Assembly: GCF_040939455.1 (NCBI RefSeq)
Contig: NC_134109.1
Location: 69,480,501-69,544,500 of the forward strand
Source of the DNA: Microcebus murinus
Lineage: Eukaryota > Chordata > Mammalia > Primates > Cheirogaleidae
Length of the DNA stretch: 64,000 nt
Reading direction: 5' to 3'
The translations under genes were made by a program, and so were the position numbers. The notes beneath the pieces are model-generated. The model had not been told where the DNA came from. It searched no databases and was given only the letters and a program-made list of their open reading frames with translations. This document shows, piece by piece, positions 1-63,532 of the stretch (within the stretch, counting starts at the first letter, position 1; each line of letters opens with the position of its first letter).

Positions 1-178
1 GGTGAATTAGAGATCTTGTATTTTGAAAGAGATTTTATTCTGCACCCACACTTGACTGATAACTTGGCTATGTATTATTTTGTAAGTTAAAAATCATTTT
101 CCTTAAAAAATTTGAAGACATTTTTCTATTCAAACATCTGGTATTTCTGTTGAGAAAGGCAATGGCATTCTGATACCT

Positions 179-474
179 TTTTTTTTATTTTTTGAGACAG
201 GGTCTCATTCTGTCACCTGGGCTAGACTACAGTGGTATCATCATGGCTCACTGCAACCTCAAACTCCTGAGCTCAAGTCATCTTCCTGCCTCAGTCTCCC
301 AGGTAGCTGGGACTATAGACATGCACCACCATGCCAGGATAACTTTTCTATTTTTCATAGAGATAGGGTCTTGCTCTTGCTTATGTTGGTCTCCAACTTC
401 TGGCCTCAAGCAATTCTCCTGCCTCTGCCTCCCAGAGTGCTAGGATTATAGGTGTGAGCTATTGTACCCTGCCG
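179..474 (-). mobile_element. Alu-family SINE, older type, reverse
   Basis: A T-rich start leads into the reversed Alu 3' end (GAGACAGGGTCTC) and the copy closes near TACCCTGCC. The right arm lacks the lemur-type TTGGCCAATT linker and has many substitutions, so it is an older copy. Confidence 0.85.
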
Positions 475-530
475 ATAACTTACATTTTTTTTTTTTTATT
501 TTTTTTTACCTCACATTATCTCCTGTATTT

Positions 531-865
531 ATTTTTTTTTTTTTTTGAGACAGAGTCTCACTTTGTTGTCCAGGCTAGAGTGAGTGCCGTGGCGTCAGCC
601 TAGCTCACAGCAACCTCAAACTCCTGGGCTCAAGTAATCCTGCTGCCTCAGCCTCCCGAGTAGCTGGGACTACAGGCATGCGCCACCATGCCCGGCTAAT
701 TTTTTTTAATATATATATCAGTTGGCCAATTCGTTTCTTTCTGTTTATAGTAGAGACGGGGTCTCGCTCTTGCTCAGGCTGGTTTTGAACTCCTGACCTT
801 GAGCAATCCGCCCGCCTCGGCCTCCCAAGAGCTAGGATTACAGGCGTGAGCCACAGCGCCCGGCC
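531..865 (-). mobile_element. Alu SINE, lemur type, reverse
   Basis: Full-length reversed Alu running from the T tract through GAGACAGAGTCTC to GCGCCCGGCC, with the lemur-type linker TTGGCCAATTCGTTTCTTTC. It lies only about 55 bases after the previous Alu in the same direction. Confidence 0.93.
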
Positions 866-1273
866 TTTACATTTTATATGTAACCTTTTTTTCTTCTCTG
901 TAAATTTTCAGAATTTCTCCTTGGTCCTCAGTTTTATAAACTTTCCTGATAATGTACCTTAGTGTGGGACTTTCTTTTTTATCTTTTTATTGTTCTAGGC
1001 ATTCAGTGTGCTGTTTCAGCCTGAACACTAATATTTTTCAGTTCTAAGAAATTTTTGGCATTATTTACATTATTTCTTTGTTTTTTCCTCTCTATTTTCT
1101 CTGTTCTCTCTTATTTTACACTTATTTATTAGTCAGATGTTGGGAACTCCTGAATTACTCTAATTTCTTATAGTTTGTTTCTTCACTTAAAAAAAAGATT
1201 GAAGTTGAGATTTCTTAACTTTATTTTCTAAATCTTCTATAGAATATTTTTAACTTCTGTTATCATATTTTAA
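866..1273. other. AT-rich sequence, nothing recognised
   Basis: T-rich intergenic sequence between an Alu and a TTTC tract. I see no reading frame, RNA gene or repeat family that I can name. Confidence 0.5.
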
Positions 1274-1375
<102 letters not shown>

Positions 1376-1648
1376 GATAGAGTCTCACTCTGTTGCCCAA
1401 GCTGGAGTGCAGTAGCACAATCATAGCTAACTGTAAACTACAACTCCTGAGGTCAAGTGATCCTCCTACCTAAGCCTCACAAGTAGCTGGAGCTACAGGG
1501 GTGGGCCACCATGCCCAGCTAATTTTTAGAAACAGGATCTTGCTATGTTGCCCAGGCTGGTTTCGAACTCCTGGGCTCAAGCTATCCTCCCACTTTATAA
1601 TCTCTCACAAAGTGTTGGGATTACAGGCATGAGCCACCATGCCCAGCC
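1376..1648 (-). mobile_element. Alu-family SINE, older type, reverse
   Basis: Reversed Alu from AGAGTCTCACTCTGTTGCCC to CCATGCCCAGCC. It lacks the lemur-type linker and is diverged. Its tail is the TTTC array on its left. Confidence 0.87.
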
Positions 1649-1819
1649 TAATTTCTGAGAACCTTCTACTGTTTTCTGATATTTCTGTTTTTGCTTCATG
1701 GAAGCAGTACCTTCTCTAACATCTCATAATTTGGGGGAAGGTTTCTTCTCCTACCATCATCTATGTTTGTTATTATCTGTGGCTTTCCTGCTGGAGCTTT
1801 CCTCAAATATCTAGTGATC

Positions 1820-2156
<337 letters not shown>

Positions 2157-2461
2157 TCTAGTGATCTTTTTTAAGGACTCCAGGTAACTAAACTGTACCT
2201 GGACTTCAGGAGGAAAAAGAAAGATCTTGTTTGTGTTTAAGGTCTGTGAGTTTCTTGAAAGCAGTCCTTGTTCACCATAATATCGTATTGTCTAGAACAG
2301 TAAACAGTTGATCATTATTGACTGAATATGCTAATGAAATTAACTGACAAGACTCAGGTATTTATAATCCAATTTCTATTAAAATTTCTTTCTCTAATTG
2401 TACAATATTGGAAATATCTTAAAAGACAACCTTCTTTTACCATGAATTATATTTTATTTTA
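2157..2461. other. Intergenic, nothing recognised
   Basis: About 300 bases of AT-rich sequence between two Alus. No coding or RNA signal is visible. Confidence 0.5.
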
Positions 2462-2751
2462 TTGGGACAGAGTTTCACTGTGTTGCCCAGGCTAGAGTAC
2501 CATGGCATCAGCCTAGCTCATAGCAACCTCAAACTCCTGGGCTCAAGCAATCTTCCTGCCTCAGCCTCCCGAGTAGCTGGGACTACAGGCATGCGCCACC
2601 ATGCCAGGCTAATTTTTTCTCTATATATTAGTTGGCCAATTAATTTCTTTCTATTTATAGTAGAGATGAGGTCTCGCTCTTGCTCAGGCTGGTTTCGAAT
2701 TCTTGACCTTGAGTGATCCGCCCACCTCGGCCTCCCAGAATGCTAGGATTA
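2462..2751 (-). mobile_element. Alu SINE, lemur type, reverse, 5' end missing
   Basis: The copy has the lemur linker but stops at GCTAGGATTACC, lacking the last 30 or so Alu 5' bases. ACCATGAATT occurs on both sides, so it was 5'-truncated on insertion rather than deleted later. Confidence 0.9.
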
Positions 2752-3145
2752 CCATGAATTTTATATTCTACACCAGTGACCTTCAAACTATAGTGTGGCA
2801 TAATTTTCAAGAGACTGGTTCCATAAATTTTCAACTAACTAGACTTTTGTGTTTTCTCCCCAACTTTGCTATATATTTTGGGCATAGGAGAGTACAGTTA
2901 ATTATCATGATTTAATGAGAAAGAGGTAAGACAAATAAAGCTATATTTTTAAAAATTGGTCTTATAAAGAACAATTAAAGGCATAGCTATCACCAAATTA
3001 TCCACTATAGTTTTTTGCATTCCCACAATAAGTAATAGTATATTCTTGGATGAGTGGCCTGGAAGGTCAGCCTCTTTGTAAAATATTCCTTTGGAACCTA
3101 GAATTTAGATTTTCAATAATTGGCAATAAATGATTAAAATGTATC
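2752..3145. other. Intergenic, nothing recognised
   Basis: Low-GC sequence with no persuasive open frame and no repeat I can name. Confidence 0.5.
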
Positions 3146-3146
3146 T

Positions 3147-3270
3147 TTATGGTGGTGTGTGCCTATAATCCCAGCTACTCTGGAGGCTGAGGCAGGAAGA
3201 TCGCTTGAGCCCAGAAATTTGAGTCCAGCCTAGGCAACATAGCAAGACCCTGTCTGTAAAAAAAATTTTT
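3147..3270 (+). mobile_element. Alu-related monomer fragment
   Basis: A single arm (GGTGGTGTGTGCCTATAATC to GACCCTGTCTG) followed by an A/T-rich tail. It resembles a free Alu monomer or a truncated older Alu. Confidence 0.75.
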
Positions 3271-3432
3271 TTTAAATAATTTTTTCTTCTTTTTGTTTTT
3301 TGTTTTGTTTACACCCCAAAATTATGGCTTGTTGAATAAAAAAAATTTTTTTAATCAAAAAAGTTTTAAAATTATCAACTCCCCACTGCTAAATTTGACT
3401 GGCTTTAAAAAAGAAAGTTGGGTTTTTTGGGG

Positions 3433-3766
3433 TTTTTTGAGACAGAGTCTCACTTTGTTGCCCAGGCTAGAGTGAGTGCCATGGCGTCAGCCAAGCTCAC
3501 AGCAACCTCAAACTCCTGGGCTCAAGCGATCCTACTGCCTCAGCCTCTCGAGTAGCTGGGACTACAGGCATGCACCACCATGCCCGGCTGTTTTTTTTTT
3601 TTTTTTTAAATATATATATTAGTTGGCCAATTAATTTCTTGCTATTTCTAGTAAAGATGGGTCTCACTCTTGTTCAGACTGGTTTCGAACTCCTGATGTC
3701 AAGCAATCCTCCTGCCTCGGCCTCCCAGAGTGCTAGGATTACAGACGTGAGCCACTGAGCCTGGCC
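3433..3766 (-). mobile_element. Alu SINE, lemur type, reverse
   Basis: Reversed copy from TTTTTTGAGACAGAGTCTC to GAGCCTGGCC. A 19-base direct repeat lies at 3357-3375 and 3768-3786. The left copy is about 57 bases away from the T tract, which is unusual for a simple target-site duplication. Confidence 0.92.
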
Positions 3767-3795
3767 AAAAAAAGTTTTAAAATTATATTTATCTT

Positions 3796-4120
3796 TTTTT
3801 TTTTTTTTTTTTTTTGAGGCAGAGTCTCACTTTGTTGCTCAGGCTGGTGCCGTGGCATCAATCAGCCTAGCTCACAGCAACCTCGATCTCCTGGGCTCAA
3901 GCAATCCTACTGCCTCAGCCTCCTGAGTAGCAGGGACTACAGGCATGCCCAGTTAATTTTTTTTTGTATATATATTTTTAGTTGGTCAATTAATTTCTTT
4001 CTATTTTTAGTAGAAATGGGGTCTCCCTCAGGCTGGTTTTGAACTCCCAACCTTGAGCAATCCACCTGCCTCGGCCTCCCAGAGTGCTAGGATTACAGGC
4101 GTGAGCCACCACACCCAGCC
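3796..4120 (-). mobile_element. Alu SINE, lemur type, reverse
   Basis: Reversed copy beginning with a T tract of more than 20 bases. The target-site duplication AAAATTATATTTATCTT is seen at 3779-3795 and 4122-4138. Confidence 0.94.
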
Positions 4121-4179
4121 GAAAATTATATTTATCTTGAAAGTATATCTCTGCTTTCCTAACTGATTCAATATACAAT

Positions 4180-4273
4180 GAATATTGAATAAATATGTAT
4201 TTATTGAGTGTCTTGTATATGCCAAGCACTGCTCTAGGCATTAGGGAAATAATGGTGAAGAAACAGGCAAGGG
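4180..4273 (-). mobile_element. L2 3'-end fragment
   Basis: The phrase TTATTGAGTGTCTTGTATAT, followed by GCCAAGCACTGCTCTAGGCA, is the reversed 3' end of the ancient LINE L2. It is cut off by the Alu on its right. Confidence 0.7.
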
Positions 4274-4637
4274 TTTTGTTTGTTTGTTTGTTTGTTTGTT
4301 TGTTTGAGACAAAGTCTCCCTTTGTTGCCCAGGCTAGAGTGAGTGCCATGGCATCAGCCTAGCTCACAGCAACCTCAAACTCCTGGGCTTGAGTGATCCT
4401 TCTGCCTCAGCCTCCCGAGTAGCTGGGACTACAGGCATGCACCACCATGCCCGGCTAACTTTTTCTATGTATATTAGTTGGCCAATTAATTTCTTTCTAT
4501 TTTTTTTGTAGTAGAGACAAAGTCTCAGAGTCTCTCTCTTGCTCAGGCTGGTTTCAAACTCCTGACCTGGAGCATTCCGCCCGCCTGGACCTCCCAGAGT
4601 GCTCGGATTACAGGCAAAGTGAGCCAGCATTCCCTGC
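4274..4637 (-). mobile_element. Alu SINE, lemur type, with (TTTG) tail, reverse
   Basis: A (TTTG) array of about seven units forms the tail. The body runs from GAGACAAAGTCTC to the decayed end TTCCCTGCC. Confidence 0.9.
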
Positions 4638-4890
4638 CTGTTTGTTTATTTTTAACTACGGAAAGATTTAAACATATGCAAAAGTAGAGAAGACAGTATA
4701 ATGGACTCTTACTCATCACCCAGCTTGACAATGTAAACTCAGCCTTCTCTCATTGGTAACAACTCTCCTCCCCATATTATTTAAAGCAAATCCAAGATGT
4801 CACATTATTTCATCCATAAACATGTTGGCATATATCTCTAAAAGATAAATACTCTTTAACAAAAACCACAACATCATTAACCTGCTTAAA
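4638..4890. mobile_element. Probable ancient L1 3' UTR fragment
   Basis: The text around AAAGATTTAAACATATGCAA, TCATCACCCAGCTT and ATATCTCTAAAAGATAAATA resembles the non-coding 3' part of old mammalian L1 elements. The family and direction are not certain. Confidence 0.45.
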
Positions 4891-4902
4891 AAACAAACTG
4901 AG

Positions 4903-5230
<328 letters not shown>

Positions 5231-5289
5231 CACACAAAAAACTGACAAGTACAAATAAACCAGAGCTTATGGATATTTTTTCAGTGCTT

Positions 5290-7400
<2,111 letters not shown>

Positions 7401-7574
7401 TACATGAAATCATCTTCCAAGTCAAAACTTTGATTGTGTCTTTCTCCTCTTTTCATGGTCTAGTCCCTGTCCAGGCAATGAGGGCTACATCTTACTGCAA
7501 TTAGTTGGTACATTAACCTGTCACTTAGCAATTATTTTATTTATTTATTATGCATTAATGTACATCAACATTCA

Positions 7575-7690
7575 TCAATTAATTCAATCATATTTATTGA
7601 GTGTCAGGCACCATTTTAGGTACTGAGGTTATTGTGGTAAACAAAACTGGTCAGAGGTCTCTGCCCTCAGGGAACTTGAAAGACGTGAGC
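7575..7690 (-). mobile_element. L2 3'-end fragment
   Basis: TTTATTGAGTGTCAGGCACC and CTCTGCCCTCAGGGAACTTG are the reversed L2 terminus, so this is a second L2 insertion in the same direction. Confidence 0.65.
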
Positions 7691-7699
7691 CCTCATCTT

Positions 7700-8802
7700 T
7701 GGTAAACACAGGAAAAACCAGTTAGGAAGTAGAAGACTCCATATTTAAGTACTCATAACAGGAGTTGCATAATTCCTTAGAAAAAAAGAATTCCTTGACA
7801 GATTGGGCCCAGAAAAGGAGTCAAAGAAATGCAGGCTGCCACAGGGAGTGCATCTTCATTTCTTTCCCACTAGTACTGGGCTGGCTCAATGGAATCTGAC
7901 CAAGTGCAGCAGACAGGGGTGTAATCTGCTGGAATTTTTGTCTCTAGTGTCAGAGCATGGATTCATCATTATCTCCAGAAGAGCATGACTTAATTAACCA
8001 TCATAACAAAGCAGAGTCTGCTCCATCCAAATTCTCAGGACTGCATAAACCCTAGAATATACAATTTCCTTTGATCTTATGAATATGTCCAAAAGACAAA
8101 CAGAGCATACACTAAAAAGGGCTTACTAACTGACTGAGCCCCCTCACTTCATCTTCCTTCCTTTCTTTCTGATCTGTTTTGGCCTTTTTTTTTTTTATTT
8201 CTTTCATCTTTTCTCATTAATTTTCATTTGCTTTCCATTTTTAAATGAAACAAAGGTTTCGAGAACCACTGGCTCAGGAAACCCCCATCTAATTGACAGT
8301 GGTCCCTGGTATTCTGCTTTAATTTAAAGCAGGGTTTCCTTCTGATCTTGGGCATGTATACGTGTGGGATCCTGGACTGTGAGCTGACTCCGGAAAGAGA
8401 TGTGGGTCCTTTGTTAGTGACCTCAGATTGCACAACTCTGTTACTTTTTTTTTTTTTCTTTTTTATTTTTTTTTGGTCATACGTCAGAGTGAACAACTCT
8501 GTTACAAAGAACAAGAATAAGGCGCTGCCTATTGGAATCCAGGAAAAAATCAGGAATGGAATGGATGAGGTCTGTGCTCTATTACTTTGCATTAACAGAC
8601 ACTTACAAGTGTTGTTTGGAAAAGGGAATATTGGAACATAACAGTGTTTTGGTTTAACTCCTGTAAGCTGCAAGCCCCTGCCATATCCCATTTGCCCAGT
8701 AGGTGTCAGCCACACACAACCTTTCTCTTCCTAAATTCATATTTGTAAGAAAATAATCCTTTCACCGACTGTTTCCTTGGTTAAAGAGATCAATTTCTTC
8801 CT
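7700..8802. other. Intergenic, mostly unique
   Basis: No gene is recognised. A short open frame on each strand lacks any family resemblance. The only structured item is the 48-base insertion at 8445-8492. Confidence 0.5.
8445..8492 (-). mobile_element. Ultra-short retroinsertion with T tract
   Basis: The 13-base repeat ACAACTCTGTTAC occurs at 8432-8444 and 8493-8505. Between the copies lie a T-rich tract of about 30 bases and only 18 other bases (GGTCATACGTCAGAGTGA). This has the form of a minus-strand reverse-transcribed insertion truncated almost to its poly(A) tail. The parent RNA cannot be identified from 18 bases. Confidence 0.75.
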
Positions 8803-9133
8803 ATTTTTTTTTTTTTTGAGACAGAGTCTCGCTTTGTTGTCCAGGCTAGAGTGAGTGCCGTGGCGTCAGCCTAGCTCACAGCAACCTCAAACTCCTGGGC
8901 TCGAGTGATCCTTCTGCCTCAGCCTCCCGAGTAGCTGGGACTACAGGCATGCGCCACCATGCCCGGCTAATTTTTTATATATATATCAGTTGGCCAATTA
9001 ATTTCTTTCTATTTATAGTAGAGACGGGGTCTCGCTCTTGCTCAGGCTGGTTTTGAACTCCTGACCTTGAGCAATCCGCCCGCCTCGGCCTCCCAAGAGC
9101 TAGGATTACAGGCGTGAGCCACAGCGCCCGGCC
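8803..9133 (-). mobile_element. Alu SINE, lemur type, reverse
   Basis: Full-length reversed copy ending CAGCGCCCGGCC. The target-site duplication ATTTCTTCCTATTTT is present on both sides. Confidence 0.95.
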
Positions 9134-9369
9134 GATTTCTTCCTATTTTAAGCACCCAAAACAACTGAAACAGTTGCTCAGATATTGGAAACAGAATGGT
9201 ACTAAGTACCTGGGATGTAGCCACGCTGAGAACTGTGTGAAGGGGTTGACAAAAACATGGAGGCATGGCCATGATCCAAAGTCCTCTTTCTCTCAGGTTA
9301 AAGAAAGTCAATGTTTTGACCAGTAACTACAGCATCTTGGTAAGTGATGAATGTAAGCCATTGATCTCC

Positions 9370-9545
9370 CTCTTACCTTTGACTAGATTAAGTGTCTTTG
9401 ATCTCAGGTAAAACACTTCTTTGAGCCTCAGCTTCTTAATCTTCAGAATCTTTAAAATAACTGCCTTATCCACCCAAGATAATCAGGAGAGAAAAAATTG
9501 AGATATTGTTCATGAAACTGTTTGTAGTCTGTAAAGCACTATTTA
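9370..9545 (+). repeat. MIR SINE fragment
   Basis: A diverged match to the MIR core: TCTTTGAGCCTCAGCTTCTT, then a TTTAAAATAACTGCC-like stretch, then TCTGTAAAGCAC. Confidence 0.5.
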
Positions 9546-9626
9546 AATGTAAAGAGTAGAATAAAAATATAAAGGCAAATTTAGAATAGAGTTATGAATA
9601 AAAAGGATTCATTAAAAAGTGCTCAA

Positions 9627-9662
9627 TTGCTTCTGGAAGTTGACCTAAAAAAAAAAAAAAAA
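9627..9662 (+). mobile_element. Ultra-short retroinsertion with A tail
   Basis: AAAAAGTGCTCAA occurs at 9614-9626 and 9663-9675. It encloses 20 unique bases (TTGCTTCTGGAAGTTGACCT) followed by an A run. This is the same architecture as the insertion at 8445 but on the opposite strand. Confidence 0.7.
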
Positions 9663-9675
9663 AAAAAGTGCTCAA

Positions 9676-11400
9676 AATTTAATGAACTTCAGTTAATAAT
9701 TTTCTGCAGATTTTTCTCAATATATTACAGCAAGACTTTTCTTTCTTTCCTGTGTTAAATGTTAGTCCGGTCAAATTTTGACACACCTTCGAGTTTATAT
9801 CACAAAAAGTTCCCAACCTAAAAAGAGGCACTTAATATGAATATTAGTCCCTTTGAAGAAAGGGAGATTCCTTTCCTAGCTTTTACATTGCACCACTAAC
9901 AATCAGAAGCCCCTTGTAAATTCCAAATGCTAAAGAAACAGAAATTTTAATCTTCAACCACCCTTCCTTTCCAATTTTGCACACTTAATACCACTGTATC
10001 TCAAGAATGTATTTGATCCCATAAACCCTGCTTTGCTTGTTAGTTCATAAATTGAGAGGGCTAAAGCTTATCATATTGAGAGGGCTAAAGCTAACCAGTT
10101 TGCACTGGTTTTGTCAAGAGACCTCAAATTCATCATATGCATGTTTTATCCCATGTTAAGTCTGCATCATTTAAATTAGAACTACAAAACATTTCTGAAA
10201 AAACTCACATTTGAGAAGCAGAAAGATTATTTGTTTTATACCTTAATGTTGCAATGTGACCAGAAGTCTTCAAATCAGAATGTTTAAAAATGAATCCATC
10301 AAGTTTTTCCCTCCATGTGTAGTAAGGTTGTCAAGGTAGGCCAGAGGAGATTCAAAAATTTTTCATTTCCCATGTCTCATCTCCTCCTGTGGAGTTTTGG
10401 GCTATATATTCCCTGCCTTGTCTGTTCTTTTTGTTGAAAATCCTTTATACTCTACCCCAACTTTTTTGTTGTTGTTTTTTTCTGCTGAGGCTTTCAATTT
10501 ACTATATCTTAAACTAGCAGAGGGAGAGGAAGAGGTTGAACTTTGAACCTTTGAAACTTCTTAATACTTGCTGAGTGATCAACCGGCAGACTCAAAAAAA
10601 GCCTGCTGATCGGACTTTACCCCATTTGGAAAAATCTTTGCTACAATAGCTCTAGCAACCTCATTTTAAGGAATTAAGTATTTATTTTCCTTAAAACCCA
10701 AAATCTTTTGGAACATTTTTCAAAAAGTGAGGCCAAATTTCTGTAGTTAGTGGTCAGTATATATAATATATTGAATAATATATTAAATAATATTTAAAAT
10801 ATTGTGGTCGATATATTGATTCCTGCTGTTTTTTCAAAGCACTTAACAATTATAGATAGACATAATTGCTTTTACCTTGAGGCAACATTTTCTGAGTGAA
10901 ATACTCCAGGGAAGCAGTGGGGCAATATCAATATGGTAATAAGTTAGTTAATCTCTTAACATCAACAAGTATGATGGTCGTTGAGGTGCTGATAATTCCC
11001 CATATGTTATTGCTTTTCAAATAACTTATAGATGCAAAAATATTAGAAATTATGGGAGCAGGGTTTGAGTCATTTCTTTCGTGTTTCAACCAGCCCTAAA
11101 TATGAGCTGTGAACAACCAGGCTACCATCTCTTCCTGGTGATTTTGTTTCCTCTGTACTCTTCATAGCTCACAATTACACTAAATTAACCTCTCTTCCAT
11201 TATTCTTGATTCCTTCCATTCCCCTCCCCCACCGGCAGGTTCCTCCTACTTTCAAGAAACTTGAGGATGATGTCCTACAAGCTTCTCTCCTGTATCCTCA
11301 AATGATCCAGACCTAAATATTTTAATACATTGGCCAGTTTATTTCTGATGGCATTAAAAGCGTCTGCACAACTGTTTCCTTATTTATAAAGCTCACAAAT
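9676..11400. other. Unique AT-rich upstream DNA
   Basis: No Alu, reading frame or RNA gene is seen in these 1.7 kb, a marked gap in the repeat carpet just upstream of the SLC7A8 promoter. A nearby repeated phrase, GAGAGGGCTAAAGCT, occurs twice around 10054-10090. Confidence 0.5.
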
Positions 11401-11604
11401 GCTGTATGACCTGTAACGTTATACTAGCTAATGAGCTCTCCCGGAACAGTTGACGTGGAAGGATTTTACTGCCACTTGGTGACGAGGAGAAAGATGGAGA
11501 AAACGAGGGGCGATTTCAAAGGGATATAATCCAGTCCATTTTCTCAGTGATCTCCAGGGCCTGTGTGCTAATATTTAAATTAAAGAGGAGGGAGGGGACA
11601 GAGG

Positions 11605-12067
11605 ATGGAGAGGCACCGAGGAGGTGGGGGCGGAGCCTAGTTCAGCAAATAAAACCCCTCGCTAAAAGGGAATCACGTTCGTGTGTGGAGAAACCACTCC
11701 GCTGTAACCCAGAGAGATGGGGCAATCTGTGCCGTAGGACGGAGATCGGAAGAAGGGAAACAAGGGCAAGAAGATCAGCGAGAAAAGAGGACATCTGGAA
11801 AAAGCGGAAGCAGAAGACCGGGCAGGGAAAAGAACCCCATAGCAGCTGGAAACCAGATTTAGAGCAAAACGGTCAGATCCACGGTTTTCTGTGTTTTGTT
11901 TTTCTGCAAGAGAAGAAAGTACCTGAAGATTGCCTCTTCCTCCCTCCCACCCCCCCACAGTTAATGAAAACTACTCTTGTCCTCATCATAAAAGAAAAGA
12001 CTAAGGGGAGGTAAAGGCAGTCTGTTTTATGAGGAGAGCTGAAGGGAAATCCAGACTCTGTTTTTGA
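11605..12067 (+). other. Cluster of four short upstream ORFs
   Basis: Four ATG-to-stop frames lie in the presumed leader: 11605-11640 (11 codons plus stop), 11717-11737 (6 codons), 11964-12014 (16 codons) and 12029-12067 (12 codons). None overlaps the main start, and the 375 bases before it contain no ATG. If transcribed they could limit initiation at SLC7A8. No peptide function is implied. Confidence 0.45.
11626..11635 (+). promoter_or_regulatory. GC box (Sp1-type)
   Basis: GGGGGCGGAG matches the Sp/KLF GC-box consensus and lies in the candidate core promoter. Confidence 0.5.
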
Positions 12068-12442
12068 AGCGTCTGAGATAAGCCACTGCCTGGTACACAG
12101 AGCAGACCGTCCTGGTTTCTGAAGATACATCCCTCTCAGCAGAATTCCAGCCGGAGTCGCTGGTACCGCTCTATTTTTATATTTAAATATACCTGCCTTT
12201 CCCCCACCCCTTTTAGCAACACTTTCCTTGTTTTTTTAACGCGAGTGAGGAGGAAGCGTCAGTCCAAAGTAGGGGGATATTTTTCTTCTTCTCTTTTATC
12301 TGCTTGTCCTTTTTAGAGGGTAGGAGTGGTCCCTGTTTCGGGAAGGGACGTTTTAATTTAAAGGCTCCTTCTCAATATATTTACACGCATACGCATTTAG
12401 AAAGAGAGACAGCTTTTGGAGGCTGAGATCCTAGTGAGAAAA

Positions 12443-63016
<50,574 letters not shown>

Positions 63017-63195
63017 GTAAGGGTCCTTCCTGCTGCCAACCCCACACATCCTCCCTTTCTTTGTGCCTACTCTTAAGCTGGGGGTTCACACTTTCCACAC
63101 ATGCCCCTTGCACCCTTCTGGTCTGCTCCTAGGTCTCACTGGGTCTTAGAGAATCTGGCAAACGATACCCATGAGCTTTAATAATAATCGTGGGA

Positions 63196-63532
63196 GGTCA
63201 GGCGCAGTGGCTCACGCTTGTAATCCTAGCACTTTGGGAGGCCAAGGCGGGTGGATCGCTCACGTTCAGGAGTTTGAAAGCAGCCTGAGCAAGTGCAAGA
63301 CCTCGTCTCTACTAAAAATAGAAAGAAAGTAATTGGCCAATTAAAAATATATACAAAAAATTAGCCGGGCATGGTGGCACATGCCTGTAGTCCCAGCTAC
63401 TTGGGAGGCTAAGGCAGGAGGATCGCTTGAGCTCAGGAGTTTGAGGTTGCTGTGAGCTAGGCTGACGCCATGGCACTCACTCTAGCCTGGGCAACAAAGT
63501 GAGACTCTGTCTCAAAAAAAAAAAAAAAAAAA
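63196..63532 (+). mobile_element. Alu SINE, lemur type, forward
   Basis: Starts GGTCAGGCGCAGTGG and ends in an A tail of about 19. AATCGTGGGA on the left matches AATCATGGGA on the right. Confidence 0.94.

Larger units (their letters stand above)
11400..12442 (+). promoter_or_regulatory. SLC7A8: Probable SLC7A8 promoter and 5' leader
   Basis: This stretch precedes the SLC7A8 start codon, is free of SINEs and is richer in CpG than the DNA on its left. It contains a GC box at 11626-11635 followed by the A/T-rich AAATAAAACC about 15 bases downstream, which could serve as a weak TATA-like element. The transcription start cannot be fixed from sequence. From knowledge of the human gene the leader is several hundred bases long, so much of 11640-12442 is likely transcribed. 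Confidence 0.6.

Noticed and set aside
180..480. Many short frames with phrases such as [15 protein letters not shown] or [14 protein letters not shown].
   Set aside because: These are the standard six-frame translations of Alu elements and recur at every Alu in the window.
7800..8040. A stretch suspected of being a small RNA pseudogene.
   Set aside because: I could not match it to any RNA family. The impression rested on a few short phrases only.
11547..12014. A 155-codon frame in the SLC7A8 leader.
   Set aside because: It has no ATG until codon 140. Only the last 16 codons form a normal upstream ORF, already listed.
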